Of a stretch of DNA of 24,791 bases, positions 18,201 through 24,791 are shown in pieces; positions within the stretch are counted from its first letter, which is position 1; each line of letters starts with the position of its first letter. Source of the DNA: Defluviicoccus sp. (GTDB taxonomy: Bacteria > Pseudomonadota > Alphaproteobacteria > MPNO01). A program made the position numbers and the translations under genes. The notes under the pieces were generated by a model. The model searched no databases and was not told the DNA's origin. It saw only the letters and a program-made list of their open reading frames with translations. The stretch covers positions 1 through 24,791 of the forward strand of contig JAPPHW010000026.1 of the NCBI GenBank assembly GCA_028820945.1, written 5' to 3'.

Positions 18201-21200
18201 GTATTTCTCGACGTGAAGGCTGAGGGCGCCGTTCGCGGCGTCGTAGAAGTTCAACCGGCCGGAAACCCACTCGCCATTGGGAACGTCGTATTGACCCTTG
18301 TCGTCGACTTCGTACCGCTTGCCACCGGGATAGGTCAGTTGGCACACGAGGTGCGGCACCGTCGGGGCGCCCAGGAACGTCACGTTTTCGGCGCGCAGAG
18401 GGATGGCGAAGCGATCGGCGCCGAGCATCAGGTCGTAGAGAAACGACTGCAATCCGCCGTCGAGGAGAGGCGGAAAGGAAACGTATCCCTCTCTTCGGGC
18501 GTCCGTCCAAAGTGCCTCGTCGACCCCGACATCCAGCAGAAGGCGGCCCGTCTCGGGATCGCGCCTGAGCCGCCGAATGTTCCTGAACTGGGGACCGTAT
18601 TGATACGTATCCCCGAGAACCACCTCAAAACGTTCGTATATCTCGTCGTCGGCCGCGTAGCGAAGAGCCTCGTAGCGCGAGGAATCGATATCCGCGAGCG
18701 TGTCCGGTGCATCGAGCGCCGGCCGAGCGTCGATCAAGCGCACTCTTCCGCGGCAATGCAGCTCGCTCTTCGGGTCGACCTCGTATGGCAGCGTCGAAAT
18801 CCGGAAAGTGTATTCGCCGGACGTGTTGGGGACCGGATACAGGGCTGTCTGTAGCCTGACGGGCGTCTTCGGGATGGGGCAGGGCTGCAGGAACTCAAGC
18901 ACGTCGAAATGGACCGGAACGCCGCCGAGGGCCTGCAGTATCAGCTCGATATAGCCGGCGGCCGGCATGATCGACGCATGATGAACGCGGTGTTCCGCCA
19001 GCCACGGAAATGCCCTTTCAGAAAGCCGCGCTTCGAAGAGGAGATGGTCGCTCGGAATCCGGTGGCCGACCAACGGGCCGTGCGCGTAGTCGCCCTGTCG
19101 CAGGAAGAATTCATCGTCAAGCCTGTTGTCGACGGTTTTCTGCTCGTCCCTGGGATGTCCGGGCAACAGGTGGACAACGGGCTCGGGCCGGGGATACTGG
19201 GCGGCGAAATCCAGTGTCACGCCCGCCCTGAAGAGGGCGCCCAGCGCTGCGAGAAAGCCCATGCGTGCGTCCTGGTCCCGCATCAGCGTCGGAACGGAGA
19301 CGGGCGGCGGCGACATGTCCTCCACGCATTGGGCGACGATGGGCTGAAGGGCCGAGTGCGGTGCGAGCTCCAGCACCACGTCGGGCCGGTGGTCGCGCTT
19401 GACGGTCTCCATCGCTTTGGCGAAGCGGACTGGCTGGCGGATGTTGGACCACCAGTAGGCGCTGTCCAACCGCTCCGTCTCGACGCCCGTTACCGACGAG
19501 ACAAAGGGTACGTCGACGTCGAAGGCGCGACCGTCGAGGAAGGCGAGCGCGTCGACGGCATCGCCCTCGATCGCGTCCATCGCCCGGGAATGAAACGCGA
19601 TGTTGCCCGGGATCAGCCGGTGCTGAAGGTTGCGTCGGTCCAGTTCCTCCATGACGGGCCGCAGATCGTCCTCGGGACCGCAGATGACGGTATTGGCCGG
19701 CGCGTTTTCGCAGGCGATTTCGACCTCTACGGGCCGGTCGCCATCGAGTCGGAAGGGAATGTCCAGGATATCCAGAAGGTTCTCGACGCCCGGCCGATCG
19801 AGACCGATGGTCAACATGCGGCCGGATCCCGCCACGCGCTGCTGCAGCGTGGCGCGATGGAAGACCAGGCGCGTCGCATCGGCCAGCGAGAGCGCGCCCG
19901 AGGCATAGGCCGCGGCCACTTCGCCCGAGCTGTGGCCTATCACGCAGTCAGGATAGACACCCCACGTCTTGAACAATTCCACCAGCGCGCACTGGATCAT
20001 GAAGATAGCGGGCTGCGCGAGTTGAACCTCGTCGAGCTTCTCTTGCGGGGCCGCGAAACAGGCTTCGCGCAATGAAGTGTCCGCGTGCTCCCGCCAGTGC
20101 CGCTCAATGGCGTCGACGGCACGGCGGAAGACGGGATGAGCCTCGTACAGATCGCGCCCGCAGCCGGCCCACTGCGTCCCCTGCCCGGCGAACACCATGA
20201 CCAGCCGTCGCTCGCCTTCCTCCGCGGTCCCGATGGGAGCGCCCCCTTCCGCGAACCCGTCCAGCGCATCGGCCAGATCTGGCAGACTGCGTACCGCGAA
20301 CGCCGTTCGCGCGGCGAAACGGGTGCGGCGGCGGCTGAGATTGCCGGCAAGCGCGTAGAGGTCCAGCGGTTGCGCGTCGAGCGTCTCCCGCATGCGTCGC
20401 GCGCTTTCCACGAGCGCATCGGGTGTGCGTGCCGAGAGCGGGATCATGAAGCCCGCGTCGGGCGCCAGCGGCACCGACCAGAGCCTGGGCCGCGACGGCC
20501 GGTACTCGCGCACCACGCAGTGCCCGTTGGCTCCGCCGAAGCCGAACGAGTTGATGCCGATGACGACCGGATGCTCGGGGAACGGCTCGCACTCCGTCTG
20601 CACCCGCATCGGGCAAGAGTCGAAGTCGATCTCCGGATTCGGCACCTGAAAGCTCTTCGACGCCGGCGCGAAGATGCGCCGTTGCATCATCAGGACGACC
20701 TTGAGCAGGGCGCAGTGAAAGGCGGCGGCCTCCATGTGCCCGACATTGCTCTTGACGCTGGAGACCCGTAGCGGGACCTCGCGCTCGAATCCGCCGAACG
20801 CCTCCGCGATGGCGTTGCCCTCGATGGGATCGCCGACCGCGGTTCCGGTGGCGTGCGCCTCGACATAGTCGAACTCGCACGCCGTGCGGCCGGCTCGGGC
20901 CGCCGCCTCATGCATCAGCAGGACCTGGGAATGACGCGTCGGCGCGCTGATGAACCGGCCCGGTGCGAGCCCGGCAGTGCCGTCGGCCGTGCCGGCCGCG
21001 TTCACCGTCGTCGCCTCGATCACCGCGTAGATAGGATCCCCGTCCCGCTCGGCCGCCGCCAGGGGCTTGACGGCGAAGACGAACGATCCCTCGGCGCGCA
21101 TGTAGCCGTTGGCTTCCGCATCGAATGAATGGCAGGCGCCGTCGGGACTGATGACCCCCATCAGGTTGAAGCCGCTGCTCATCCGGGCGCTGCCTAGATA

Positions 21201-21818
21201 CGTGACGGCGCCGACGAGCGCCCGGTCGCAATCGCCGCACGCGAGCGCGTTCATCGCGGCGTGCAGAGCGGTCAGGCCGGCGGAGCAGGCCGTGCAGTAC
21301 GTGGCCGACGACCCCATGAGGTTGAAGTGGTAGGAGATCCGATTGGCCAGCATGGCGAGGCTGATGCCGGATACGGAATTCTCGGTGACGCCATGCTGCG
21401 GCCGCCAGTTGGAGACGGCCGGAACCTGCGAACCGACGAAGACCCCGGTGGAGCTGTTGCGTAGCGAGTGCAGGTCCCAACCGACGTGTTCGATGGCCTC
21501 CCACGCGCAATTGAGCAGCATCCTTACCTGCGGTTCGGTCTGCCTCAATTCGTTGTGGGACATGCCGAAGAACGCGCGGTCGAAAAGCAGCTCGTCGTCG
21601 TCGCGAATCAGCCCCTCGTAAGGGCTCGCAAGCCGGCCCGGCCCCGAAAATTCCCCGATGGGCAGGTGACCTCTTCCGTAGCGATCGGCGATCGGCTCCT
21701 GGACCATCTCGCGCTCGGCCAACAGGGTCCAGAAATCGGAATCCGATTGAATGCCGCCGGGCATGCGATGGCTGTACCCGACGATGGCAACGCCGTTGTC
21801 CGTGTTCGGCAATGTCAT
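15249..21818 (-). CDS. reducing type I polyketide synthase (KS-AT-DH-decayed MT-ER-KR), no integral ACP
   Basis: A 2189-residue synthase, numbered from the ATG. KS (about 8-440): TACSAG with Cys178, EAHATGT with His322, KSNVGH with Lys356 and His361. AT (540-870): GHSSG with Ser630; IAFHSRAMD suggests malonyl-CoA. DH (910-1215): WLAEHRVHHASIMP with His943, and LLDGGLQ with Asp1120. About 1225-1490 resembles a methyltransferase remnant (VTVPGGLALVSHEDG) without a SAM-binding glycine motif, followed by a structural pseudo-KR part (SALWGAVRSMSMEI). ER (1612-1936): LNFRDVMVTLG and HSAMGGIGQAA. KR (1958-2146): TGGLGGFG, LDD at 2050-2052 (B-type), Lys2070, Ser2094, Tyr2107. All catalytic residues seen are intact, so chains should be fully reduced. 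The order matches iterative highly reducing PKSs. A TTG at 21860 could add 14 residues; neither start has a good ribosome site. Confidence 0.93.
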   Translation of the reverse strand: MTLPNTDNGVAIVGYSHRMPGGIQSDSDFWTLLAEREMVQEPIADRYGRGHLPIGEFSGPGRLASPYEGLIRDDDELLFDRAFFGMSHNELRQTEPQVRMLLNCAWEAIEHVGWDLHSLRNSSTGVFVGSQVPAVSNWRPQHGVTENSVSGISLAMLANRISYHFNLMGSSATYCTACSAGLTALHAAMNALACGDCDRALVGAVTYLGSARMSSGFNLMGVISPDGACHSFDAEANGYMRAEGSFVFAVKPLAAAERDGDPIYAVIEATTVNAAGTADGTAGLAPGRFISAPTRHSQVLLMHEAAARAGRTACEFDYVEAHATGTAVGDPIEGNAIAEAFGGFEREVPLRVSSVKSNVGHMEAAAFHCALLKVVLMMQRRIFAPASKSFQVPNPEIDFDSCPMRVQTECEPFPEHPVVIGINSFGFGGANGHCVVREYRPSRPRLWSVPLAPDAGFMIPLSARTPDALVESARRMRETLDAQPLDLYALAGNLSRRRTRFAARTAFAVRSLPDLADALDGFAEGGAPIGTAEEGERRLVMVFAGQGTQWAGCGRDLYEAHPVFRRAVDAIERHWREHADTSLREACFAAPQEKLDEVQLAQPAIFMIQCALVELFKTWGVYPDCVIGHSSGEVAAAYASGALSLADATRLVFHRATLQQRVAGSGRMLTIGLDRPGVENLLDILDIPFRLDGDRPVEVEIACENAPANTVICGPEDDLRPVMEELDRRNLQHRLIPGNIAFHSRAMDAIEGDAVDALAFLDGRAFDVDVPFVSSVTGVETERLDSAYWWSNIRQPVRFAKAMETVKRDHRPDVVLELAPHSALQPIVAQCVEDMSPPPVSVPTLMRDQDARMGFLAALGALFRAGVTLDFAAQYPRPEPVVHLLPGHPRDEQKTVDNRLDDEFFLRQGDYAHGPLVGHRIPSDHLLFEARLSERAFPWLAEHRVHHASIMPAAGYIELILQALGGVPVHFDVLEFLQPCPIPKTPVRLQTALYPVPNTSGEYTFRISTLPYEVDPKSELHCRGRVRLIDARPALDAPDTLADIDSSRYEALRYAADDEIYERFEVVLGDTYQYGPQFRNIRRLRRDPETGRLLLDVGVDEALWTDARREGYVSFPPLLDGGLQSFLYDLMLGADRFAIPLRAENVTFLGAPTVPHLVCQLTYPGGKRYEVDDKGQYDVPNGEWVSGRLNFYDAANGALSLHVEKYISFISYPRRVDQPHSKHSIVWQPKFLADGGAIADRLPEGEIEPSVLLAALERSDDGDARVCHALEFADSREPEQTVLHRCLDRLSREEGQSEFWLVADDEEAARTCFDAFHAQDAALRFDCLDPAARQTSALDRGLLRRCAAEVVFLHGDGDAFTADDWQFWREVTVPGGLALVSHEDGAIVEPDAGWTELRRGRRTTLLQAPSPHTDESGEPSPPGPRWVLGEPRSWAAAWVALLDDPAVHPIPCEALSSDGPFEPEAYPDAAEVQAIDFFCDWDPEDPTGEIAVSQFVGLIQSLVPYRIDRANCRCRVTVATRKAVLDAEDARGSALWGAVRSMSMEIVEEARLDFRLVDLGAAADLETLAWLARHDIRERELAVREGRPWVPRVVSNRDEYARVPAGENPPYRLFLDNAGQIGGLRMKTYDPPHLGPHHVEIDVAAAALNFRDVMVTLGLLPALAYERSALGREVGMEASGVVRRAGVAVDGLEPGDEVVFVDGGCIANRTTVGQHRVFPKPKGLSMEEAAASLSVYVTAYYALIHLARLRRGQRVLIHSAMGGIGQAAIALANDVGAEIYATAGSESKRDGLLALGVRAAFDSHSEEWYDGLMKATGGQGVDVVLNSLAGRHVSLCLEALRAGGWHCEIGKVDIYADSALGLRVFRKNLRFAAIDLDRLMVDDPYLSRELSETCLDLLDRGVVPPLPVTVFSYGDYAKALRLMTSGQHQGKLVLKAPPASAVPDFSIDDRRPLLDPEGTYLVTGGLGGFGRRLLPYLVTAGARHLTLMDRDPERRRDESWLRRSTTLADIGQGVEIDIVPGDVADEADVRRCVANVKRPLKGVFHLAGILDDRLLADLSPESVARVFAPKARGALNLHRATAGLALDHFVMVSSTSSTFGNPGQINYSAANAYLDGLAACRRQQGLPALSYSLAAVADAGMAARNLGILRLMKAAGMPPVSSHFAIANLDYALRTMGDSDHLITALFKR

Positions 21819-21949
21819 ACTGTTATTCGGTGAATCGACAGGGGGGCAATTGTTCTGCAACCGCCGAGCGATCGTCTGATATTTGCCATAACATAAGAAA
21901 AATTAGGTCTCCGTACCGCCTTCATAAACCCGATTAATCCGAAGAAGCA

Positions 21950-21955
21950 ATTATA
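21950..21955 (-). promoter_or_regulatory. possible -10 box for the PKS gene
   Basis: On the minus strand the bases read GTGTATAATTGC, a perfect TATAAT about 130 bases before the PKS ATG. It sits in an A+T-rich stretch (about 21860-21970) that stands out against the GC-rich surroundings. There is no good TTGACA 17 bases upstream, so either another sigma factor, an activator or chance explains it. Transcription from here would give a long untranslated leader of roughly 120 bases. Confidence 0.35.
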
Positions 21956-22007
21956 CACGCATTCTAGCGCGAACGGTATCCCGCACCGCATCGCCCGCTG
22001 GCGTTGG

Positions 22008-22772
22008 CTACTCCGGCGCCATTCGTAGCGCTCCGTCGAACCGGATTACCGAACCGTTCATAAAGGCGTTCTCCGCGATGTGAAGGGCGAGCGCGGCGTA
22101 CTCGTCCGGTTTCCCCAGACGCTTGGGATAAACCGTAGTCTCGAGCAGGAACCGCCTGGCCGGTTCCGACAGACCGTTCATCATAGGCGTGTCCATCAGG
22201 CCGGGCGCGATGCAGTTCACGCGGATTCCCTCGCCGGCAAGCTCGCGCGCGAGCGGGACCGTCATCGCCGCCACCCCGCCCTTCGAGGCGGCATAGTCGA
22301 GTTGCCCGATCTGTCCCTCGAAGGCCGCGACCGAGGCGGTGGTCACGATACAGCCGCGCTCGTTGTCCTCCATCGGCTCCAGGGCGGCCATGTCGGCGGC
22401 AGCCAGCCGGCAGGAGTTGATGGTGCCGATCAGGTTGACGCGGATCGCGCGGGTGACCGTTTCCAGCGCGATTGCCTTGCCGTCCCGCCGTATCAGCCTG
22501 GCGCTCGGAGCGATGCCGGCGCAGGCGACCAGGATGCGTGCCGGCCCCAGCCGCTCGCGGACGGCCGCGACGGCGGTCTCGTGGCTCAAGGGATCGGCCA
22601 CGTCGCACGCTGCCGCGGCACCGCCGATCTCAGCCGCGAGTCTTCGCGCCGGCTCCTCATCGGTGTCCAAAATGCCGACCCTGGCGCCGGCGGCAGCCAG
22701 CGCCCGCGCTGTCGCCTCTCCCAGTCCGGATGCGCCGCCGGTGACGATCGCCGTTTGCCCGTTGATATTCAT
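22008..22772 (-). CDS. short-chain dehydrogenase/reductase, 3-hydroxyacyl-CoA dehydrogenase type 2-like
   Basis: A 254-residue classical SDR. The NAD(P) site is TGGASGLG (11-18), with Asp36 (ILDTDEE) at the end of beta-2 favouring NAD. The catalytic set is Asn113, Ser147, Tyr160 and Lys164 (IVTTASVAAFEGQIGQLDYA, then ASKGG). GCIVTTASVAAFEGQIGQLD and IRVNCIAPGLMDTPMM are typical of the HSD17B10/3-hydroxyacyl-CoA dehydrogenase type 2 group, which oxidises 3-hydroxyacyl-CoA or branched-chain intermediates. The ATG at 22770-22772 opens directly on the Rossmann fold, whereas an ORF extends another 102 residues upstream without homology. It lies just before the PKS on the same strand, with a 189-base gap that contains a possible promoter. 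It may act in the pathway or be a separate catabolic enzyme. Confidence 0.85.
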   Translation of the reverse strand: MNINGQTAIVTGGASGLGEATARALAAAGARVGILDTDEEPARRLAAEIGGAAAACDVADPLSHETAVAAVRERLGPARILVACAGIAPSARLIRRDGKAIALETVTRAIRVNLIGTINSCRLAAADMAALEPMEDNERGCIVTTASVAAFEGQIGQLDYAASKGGVAAMTVPLARELAGEGIRVNCIAPGLMDTPMMNGLSEPARRFLLETTVYPKRLGKPDEYAALALHIAENAFMNGSVIRFDGALRMAPE

Positions 22773-22811
22773 GTCCGAACTCGCCCGCCGATTCGACGTT
22801 TCCATAGCAAC

Positions 22812-22980
22812 GTGCCGACCGCGACTGCAAAGGAAAGGGTCGCGGCCACAATATACCCGGTCCTCGGCACCCTCGCGTTTAACGGCATCGGCGTCCCGCG
22901 CTGGCTGGAGGCGTGGCTCGAAGCCTACGCGGAGAACGGCGGCCTCCCGCCCGAAGACCTGCCGCCGCGCGAAAGCCGGA
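22812..22980 (+). mobile_element. probable IS66-type transposase C-terminal relic
   Basis: In one plus-strand frame the bases read AKERVAATIYPVLGTLAFNG, then IGVPRWLEAWLEAYAENGG and LPPEDLPP. This resembles the end of IS66 (TnpC) transposases, where an ERAAxIYxLIxTxKLNGxxPxxWL segment is followed by the PW-containing terminus. The normal LPW-type end is missing and the frame has no start of its own. It is close to a TGTCCCC inverted repeat. The family match is from memory, so the call is moderate at best. Confidence 0.35.
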
Positions 22981-22993
22981 CAAACCGCTTTTG

Positions 22994-23027
22994 TGTCCCC
23001 ATAACTCCTACACCAAATCTGGGGACA
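22994..23027. repeat. TGTCCCC/GGGGACA inverted repeat
   Basis: TGTCCCC at 22994-23000 and GGGGACA at 23021-23027 are perfect 7-base arms around a 20-base spacer. ATAAC follows both the CCCC and the GGGGAC. Similar GTGTCCCC-containing ends are known near REP-associated or IS200-like transposases, but no transposase is attached here. There is no T-run, so it is not a typical terminator. Confidence 0.5.
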
Positions 23028-23250
23028 TAACCTGTACGTGTTCCGCGGGGATGGCGTGCCCTCGCCCCGGCCGGGCATGGCGCCTCATGCCACGCCGGCC
23101 TCCACTTTGCCTGGCGCGGCATTGTCATTCCGGTCTTCAGTTCGCAAATTGGAGCGGATTGCGAGGACGGCTCGCCGAATCGGCCGGCAGGACCTTGACC
23201 GTCGATACGCCGGCCCGCCCCGTCGATCGCTTTTTCCGGAGGACAACGAC

Positions 23251-24147
23251 ATGAGACTTCATCTTGCCTGCGTCATGGCGGCGGCAGCCGTCCTCTCCCT
23301 CGCGGCCTGCGGCGGGAGCGGCGATTCCGGGTCGCGGCAGGCCCTCGGCCTCGACGACATCAGGGAGCTGACCGGCCTGTCCGCGCCGATGGAGACGGCG
23401 GCGGCGCAGCAGGCGCGTCAACAGGACATCGTCTCGCGCACCGATTCCCTGGTCGTTTCCACGATGCACACTGAACTCGCGCTTCCGGAGGGGACCCTCA
23501 CGGTCCGGCAGGTGTCGGAATGCTCCGGGGCCGAGTGCCGGCTGCTCGACCCCTCGACCGGAGAGACCGAGACGGCCGGCCTCGACATGGCCGTCGTCGA
23601 CCTCGGCGATGCCGAACCCATCGGCTCGGCGCACGGAATCACTCTGACGTCGGGAAGCGGGCAGCAGATGGGCGTCGACGTGACCTCGTTCGGCGCCTGG
23701 ACGGAGCATGGCTCGTTCGCGCTCAACCGCCTGCGCACGGTCGGCGAAGAGTTCGAGAGCGATACCGTGCAGACGTTGGCCCTGGGAGACCTCACCGACC
23801 GTCCGCTGACCGGGTCCGCCACCTGGCTCGGCATCATGGTGGGAACGCCTGTCGCCGGGGACGGTCGCGGCGACCGGCTGGTCGGGACGGCGGCGCTCAA
23901 CTACGACATGGGCGCGGGCGGGCTCGATGCCGGGTTCAGCGGCATCAGGAACATCGACCGCGGGACGGCGCATGGCGTCGAGGCGGTGATTTTCACCGAC
24001 CTCGAGGTCGGCTCGGACGGAACCTTCGCAAGAGGCCAGTCGGGCGCACGCATCCAGGGCGGCTTCTACGGTCCCGGCCATGCCGAGGCGGCGGGGATCT
24101 TCGAGCATTCCGACATGATTGGCGCCTTCGGCACGAAGAAGCAGTAG
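23251..24147 (+). CDS. lipoprotein with transferrin-binding-protein-like C-terminal barrel
   Basis: A 298-residue lipoprotein. The signal peptide MRLHLACVMAAAAVLSLAAC ends in a lipobox with Cys20, followed by GGSGDSGS, a flexible tether. The C-terminal part (about 190-298) has the glycine-rich small-barrel pattern of TbpB/factor H-binding-protein-like lipoproteins: GTAALNYDMGAGGLDAGFSG, ARIQGGFYGPGHAEAAGIFE and the ending MIGAFGTKKQ. Such proteins are surface lipoproteins that bind host or metal-carrying ligands, but many environmental relatives have no known ligand. CCGGAGGA lies 7 bases before the ATG, which fixes the start against an upstream open frame. No Slam exporter or TonB receptor gene is next to it. 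A hairpin terminator lies about 100 bases downstream. Confidence 0.75.
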   Translation: MRLHLACVMAAAAVLSLAACGGSGDSGSRQALGLDDIRELTGLSAPMETAAAQQARQQDIVSRTDSLVVSTMHTELALPEGTLTVRQVSECSGAECRLLDPSTGETETAGLDMAVVDLGDAEPIGSAHGITLTSGSGQQMGVDVTSFGAWTEHGSFALNRLRTVGEEFESDTVQTLALGDLTDRPLTGSATWLGIMVGTPVAGDGRGDRLVGTAALNYDMGAGGLDAGFSGIRNIDRGTAHGVEAVIFTDLEVGSDGTFARGQSGARIQGGFYGPGHAEAAGIFEHSDMIGAFGTKKQ

Positions 24148-24568
24148 ATACCCCATCGAAGGAAACCCCTTCTGACTGTGGAATACGGCGGAGCCTCGCC
24201 GTGTTGACCATGTGTTGATCGCGCGAAATTCAGCCCGATTCCAGAATCGAAAAGCCCCCGAAAACATCAATTTTTTCAGGGGCTTTTTTGATTGCAGGGA
24301 CTCGTAACCAGCGTTGTCTACGCTTGGATGAGGTGTGGTTGTGAGGACGCCTATCCCTGGGTTTATCCGGCTTGGATAGAATCGTATCGGCGTCGCACGC
24401 CGCACTCGACCCACATGGTTCGGCCACTGCCTACCCTCTTGCTCCTTTCTCGGCTATCGTTTACGCGGGATAAGTGTGTCGTCCAGCCTGCCGCGCAGCG
24501 CCCCGCAGGGTCGCGGCCGCTGCACGCACAGCGGTAGTTCGTGGCTCAATCCAAAGGGAGGAACCAGA
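24148..24568. other. intergenic region, no gene seen
   Basis: This 421-base gap holds a short ACGGCG/CGCCGT hairpin (24185-24202), two closely spaced GTGTTGA copies, and the strong terminator at 24250-24287. Short open frames exist but none has homology I recognise. The promoter of the solute-binding gene should lie after 24300, but I could not pick it. Confidence 0.5.
24250..24287 (+). terminator. rho-independent terminator, probably bidirectional
   Basis: AAAAGCCCC (24250-24258) pairs perfectly with GGGGCTTTT (24279-24287), and the T-run continues to 24289. The loop is about 20 bases and A/T-rich. Because both arms end in A and T runs, it could also end transcription from the right on the minus strand. 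It lies about 100 bases after the lipoprotein stop. Confidence 0.75.
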
Positions 24569-24791
24569 ATGAATCAGATGCAGTGGACACGCCGGGCATT
24601 CATGTACGCGTCGTCGGCTCTCGGCACGGCCGCGATCATGGGCCGGATACCGGGCGCCTCGGCGGCGGAAGGCCAGGCGCTCAAGATCTGGGCCAACCCG
24701 GGCGTGCACAAGGTCGGCGCAAAGGACTGGAGCGCCATGGAGGCCCAGGCCGGGATCAAGATCGCGGCGACGGCGAAGAGCGCGCGCGCCG
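24569..24791 (+). CDS. Tat-exported ABC-type solute-binding protein, 3' end missing
   Basis: Only the first 74 residues are in the window. The N-terminus carries a twin-arginine signal (WTRRAFMYASSALGTAAIMG), cleaved near GASA-AEG, followed by QALKIWANPGVHKVGAKDWS and AMEAQAGIKI. The latter is typical of the first beta strand and helix of extracellular solute-binding proteins of the spermidine/putrescine (PotD-like) or family 1 type. The role would be to bind a small solute in the periplasm and deliver it to an ABC permease, which should be encoded just beyond the window. GGGAGGA lies 7 bases before the ATG. The ligand cannot be told from this fragment. Confidence 0.75.
   Translation, partial: MNQMQWTRRAFMYASSALGTAAIMGRIPGASAAEGQALKIWANPGVHKVGAKDWSAMEAQAGIKIAATAKSARA

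Larger units (their letters stand above)
22773..23250. other. intergenic region between SDR and lipoprotein genes
   Basis: This 478-base gap between divergent genes has no intact gene. It holds the possible IS66 relic (22812-22980) and the TGTCCCC inverted repeat (22994-23027). The rest is open in some frames but shows no recognisable product. The promoter of the lipoprotein gene should lie in its last 200 bases, but I see no clear boxes. Confidence 0.5.

Noticed and set aside
15555..18854. 1099-codon plus-strand open frame
   Set aside because: It lies antisense inside the PKS gene, and its composition is typical of a shadow of high-GC coding sequence.
12199..21818. Reading the sulfotransferase as an Ols/CurM-type terminal-olefin system
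   Set aside because: That chemistry needs a sulfotransferase followed by a thioesterase; here there is no thioesterase and a reductase precedes the sulfotransferase.
24300..24330. tRNA-like T-arm on the minus strand (GGTTACGAGTCC)
   Set aside because: The loop has an extra base and no acceptor stem, anticodon arm or D-arm can be drawn around it.

Overview
The window is high-GC DNA (about two thirds G+C by eye). Gene families include a ketopantoate reductase, a CysN-CysC fusion, DUF3891, DUF3179, SulP, a TbpB-barrel lipoprotein and a Tat-exported solute-binding protein. This mix fits a free-living or host-associated alphaproteobacterium, but no rRNA or marker gene is present, so the assignment is tentative.

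Left part (1-8182): the 3' part of a ketopantoate reductase; a minus-strand CysN-CysC fusion whose GTPase half is eroded but whose APS kinase half looks intact; a glutathione S-transferase; a DUF3891 protein; an arylsulfotransferase-like beta-propeller; a secreted TPR protein; and a secreted DUF3179 protein. The gap between the last two holds a decayed piece of an FAD/Fe-S oxidoreductase. At 8335-8694 there is a decayed XRE antitoxin-like fragment.

Centre (8697-22772): a SulP sulfate-type transporter; a B12-binding radical SAM protein (plus strand); then a minus-strand block read from right to left: an SDR dehydrogenase, a reducing iterative-type polyketide synthase (KS-AT-DH-decayed MT-ER-KR, no ACP of its own), a discrete acyl carrier protein in the same reading frame just past the PKS stop codon, and an 831-residue fusion of a thioester reductase with a PAPS-dependent sulfotransferase. 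This is the most interesting part. The gene set reads as a pathway that builds a reduced polyketide chain on the ACP, releases it reductively as an aldehyde or alcohol, and sulfates it. The SulP transporter and the APS kinase could supply sulfate and PAPS. The product (a sulfated long-chain alcohol or lipid) is an inference from domain content.

Right part (22773-24791): an intergenic stretch with a probable IS66 transposase relic and a TGTCCCC/GGGGACA inverted repeat; a TbpB-barrel lipoprotein; a strong hairpin terminator; and the start of a Tat-exported ABC-type solute-binding protein that runs off the window.
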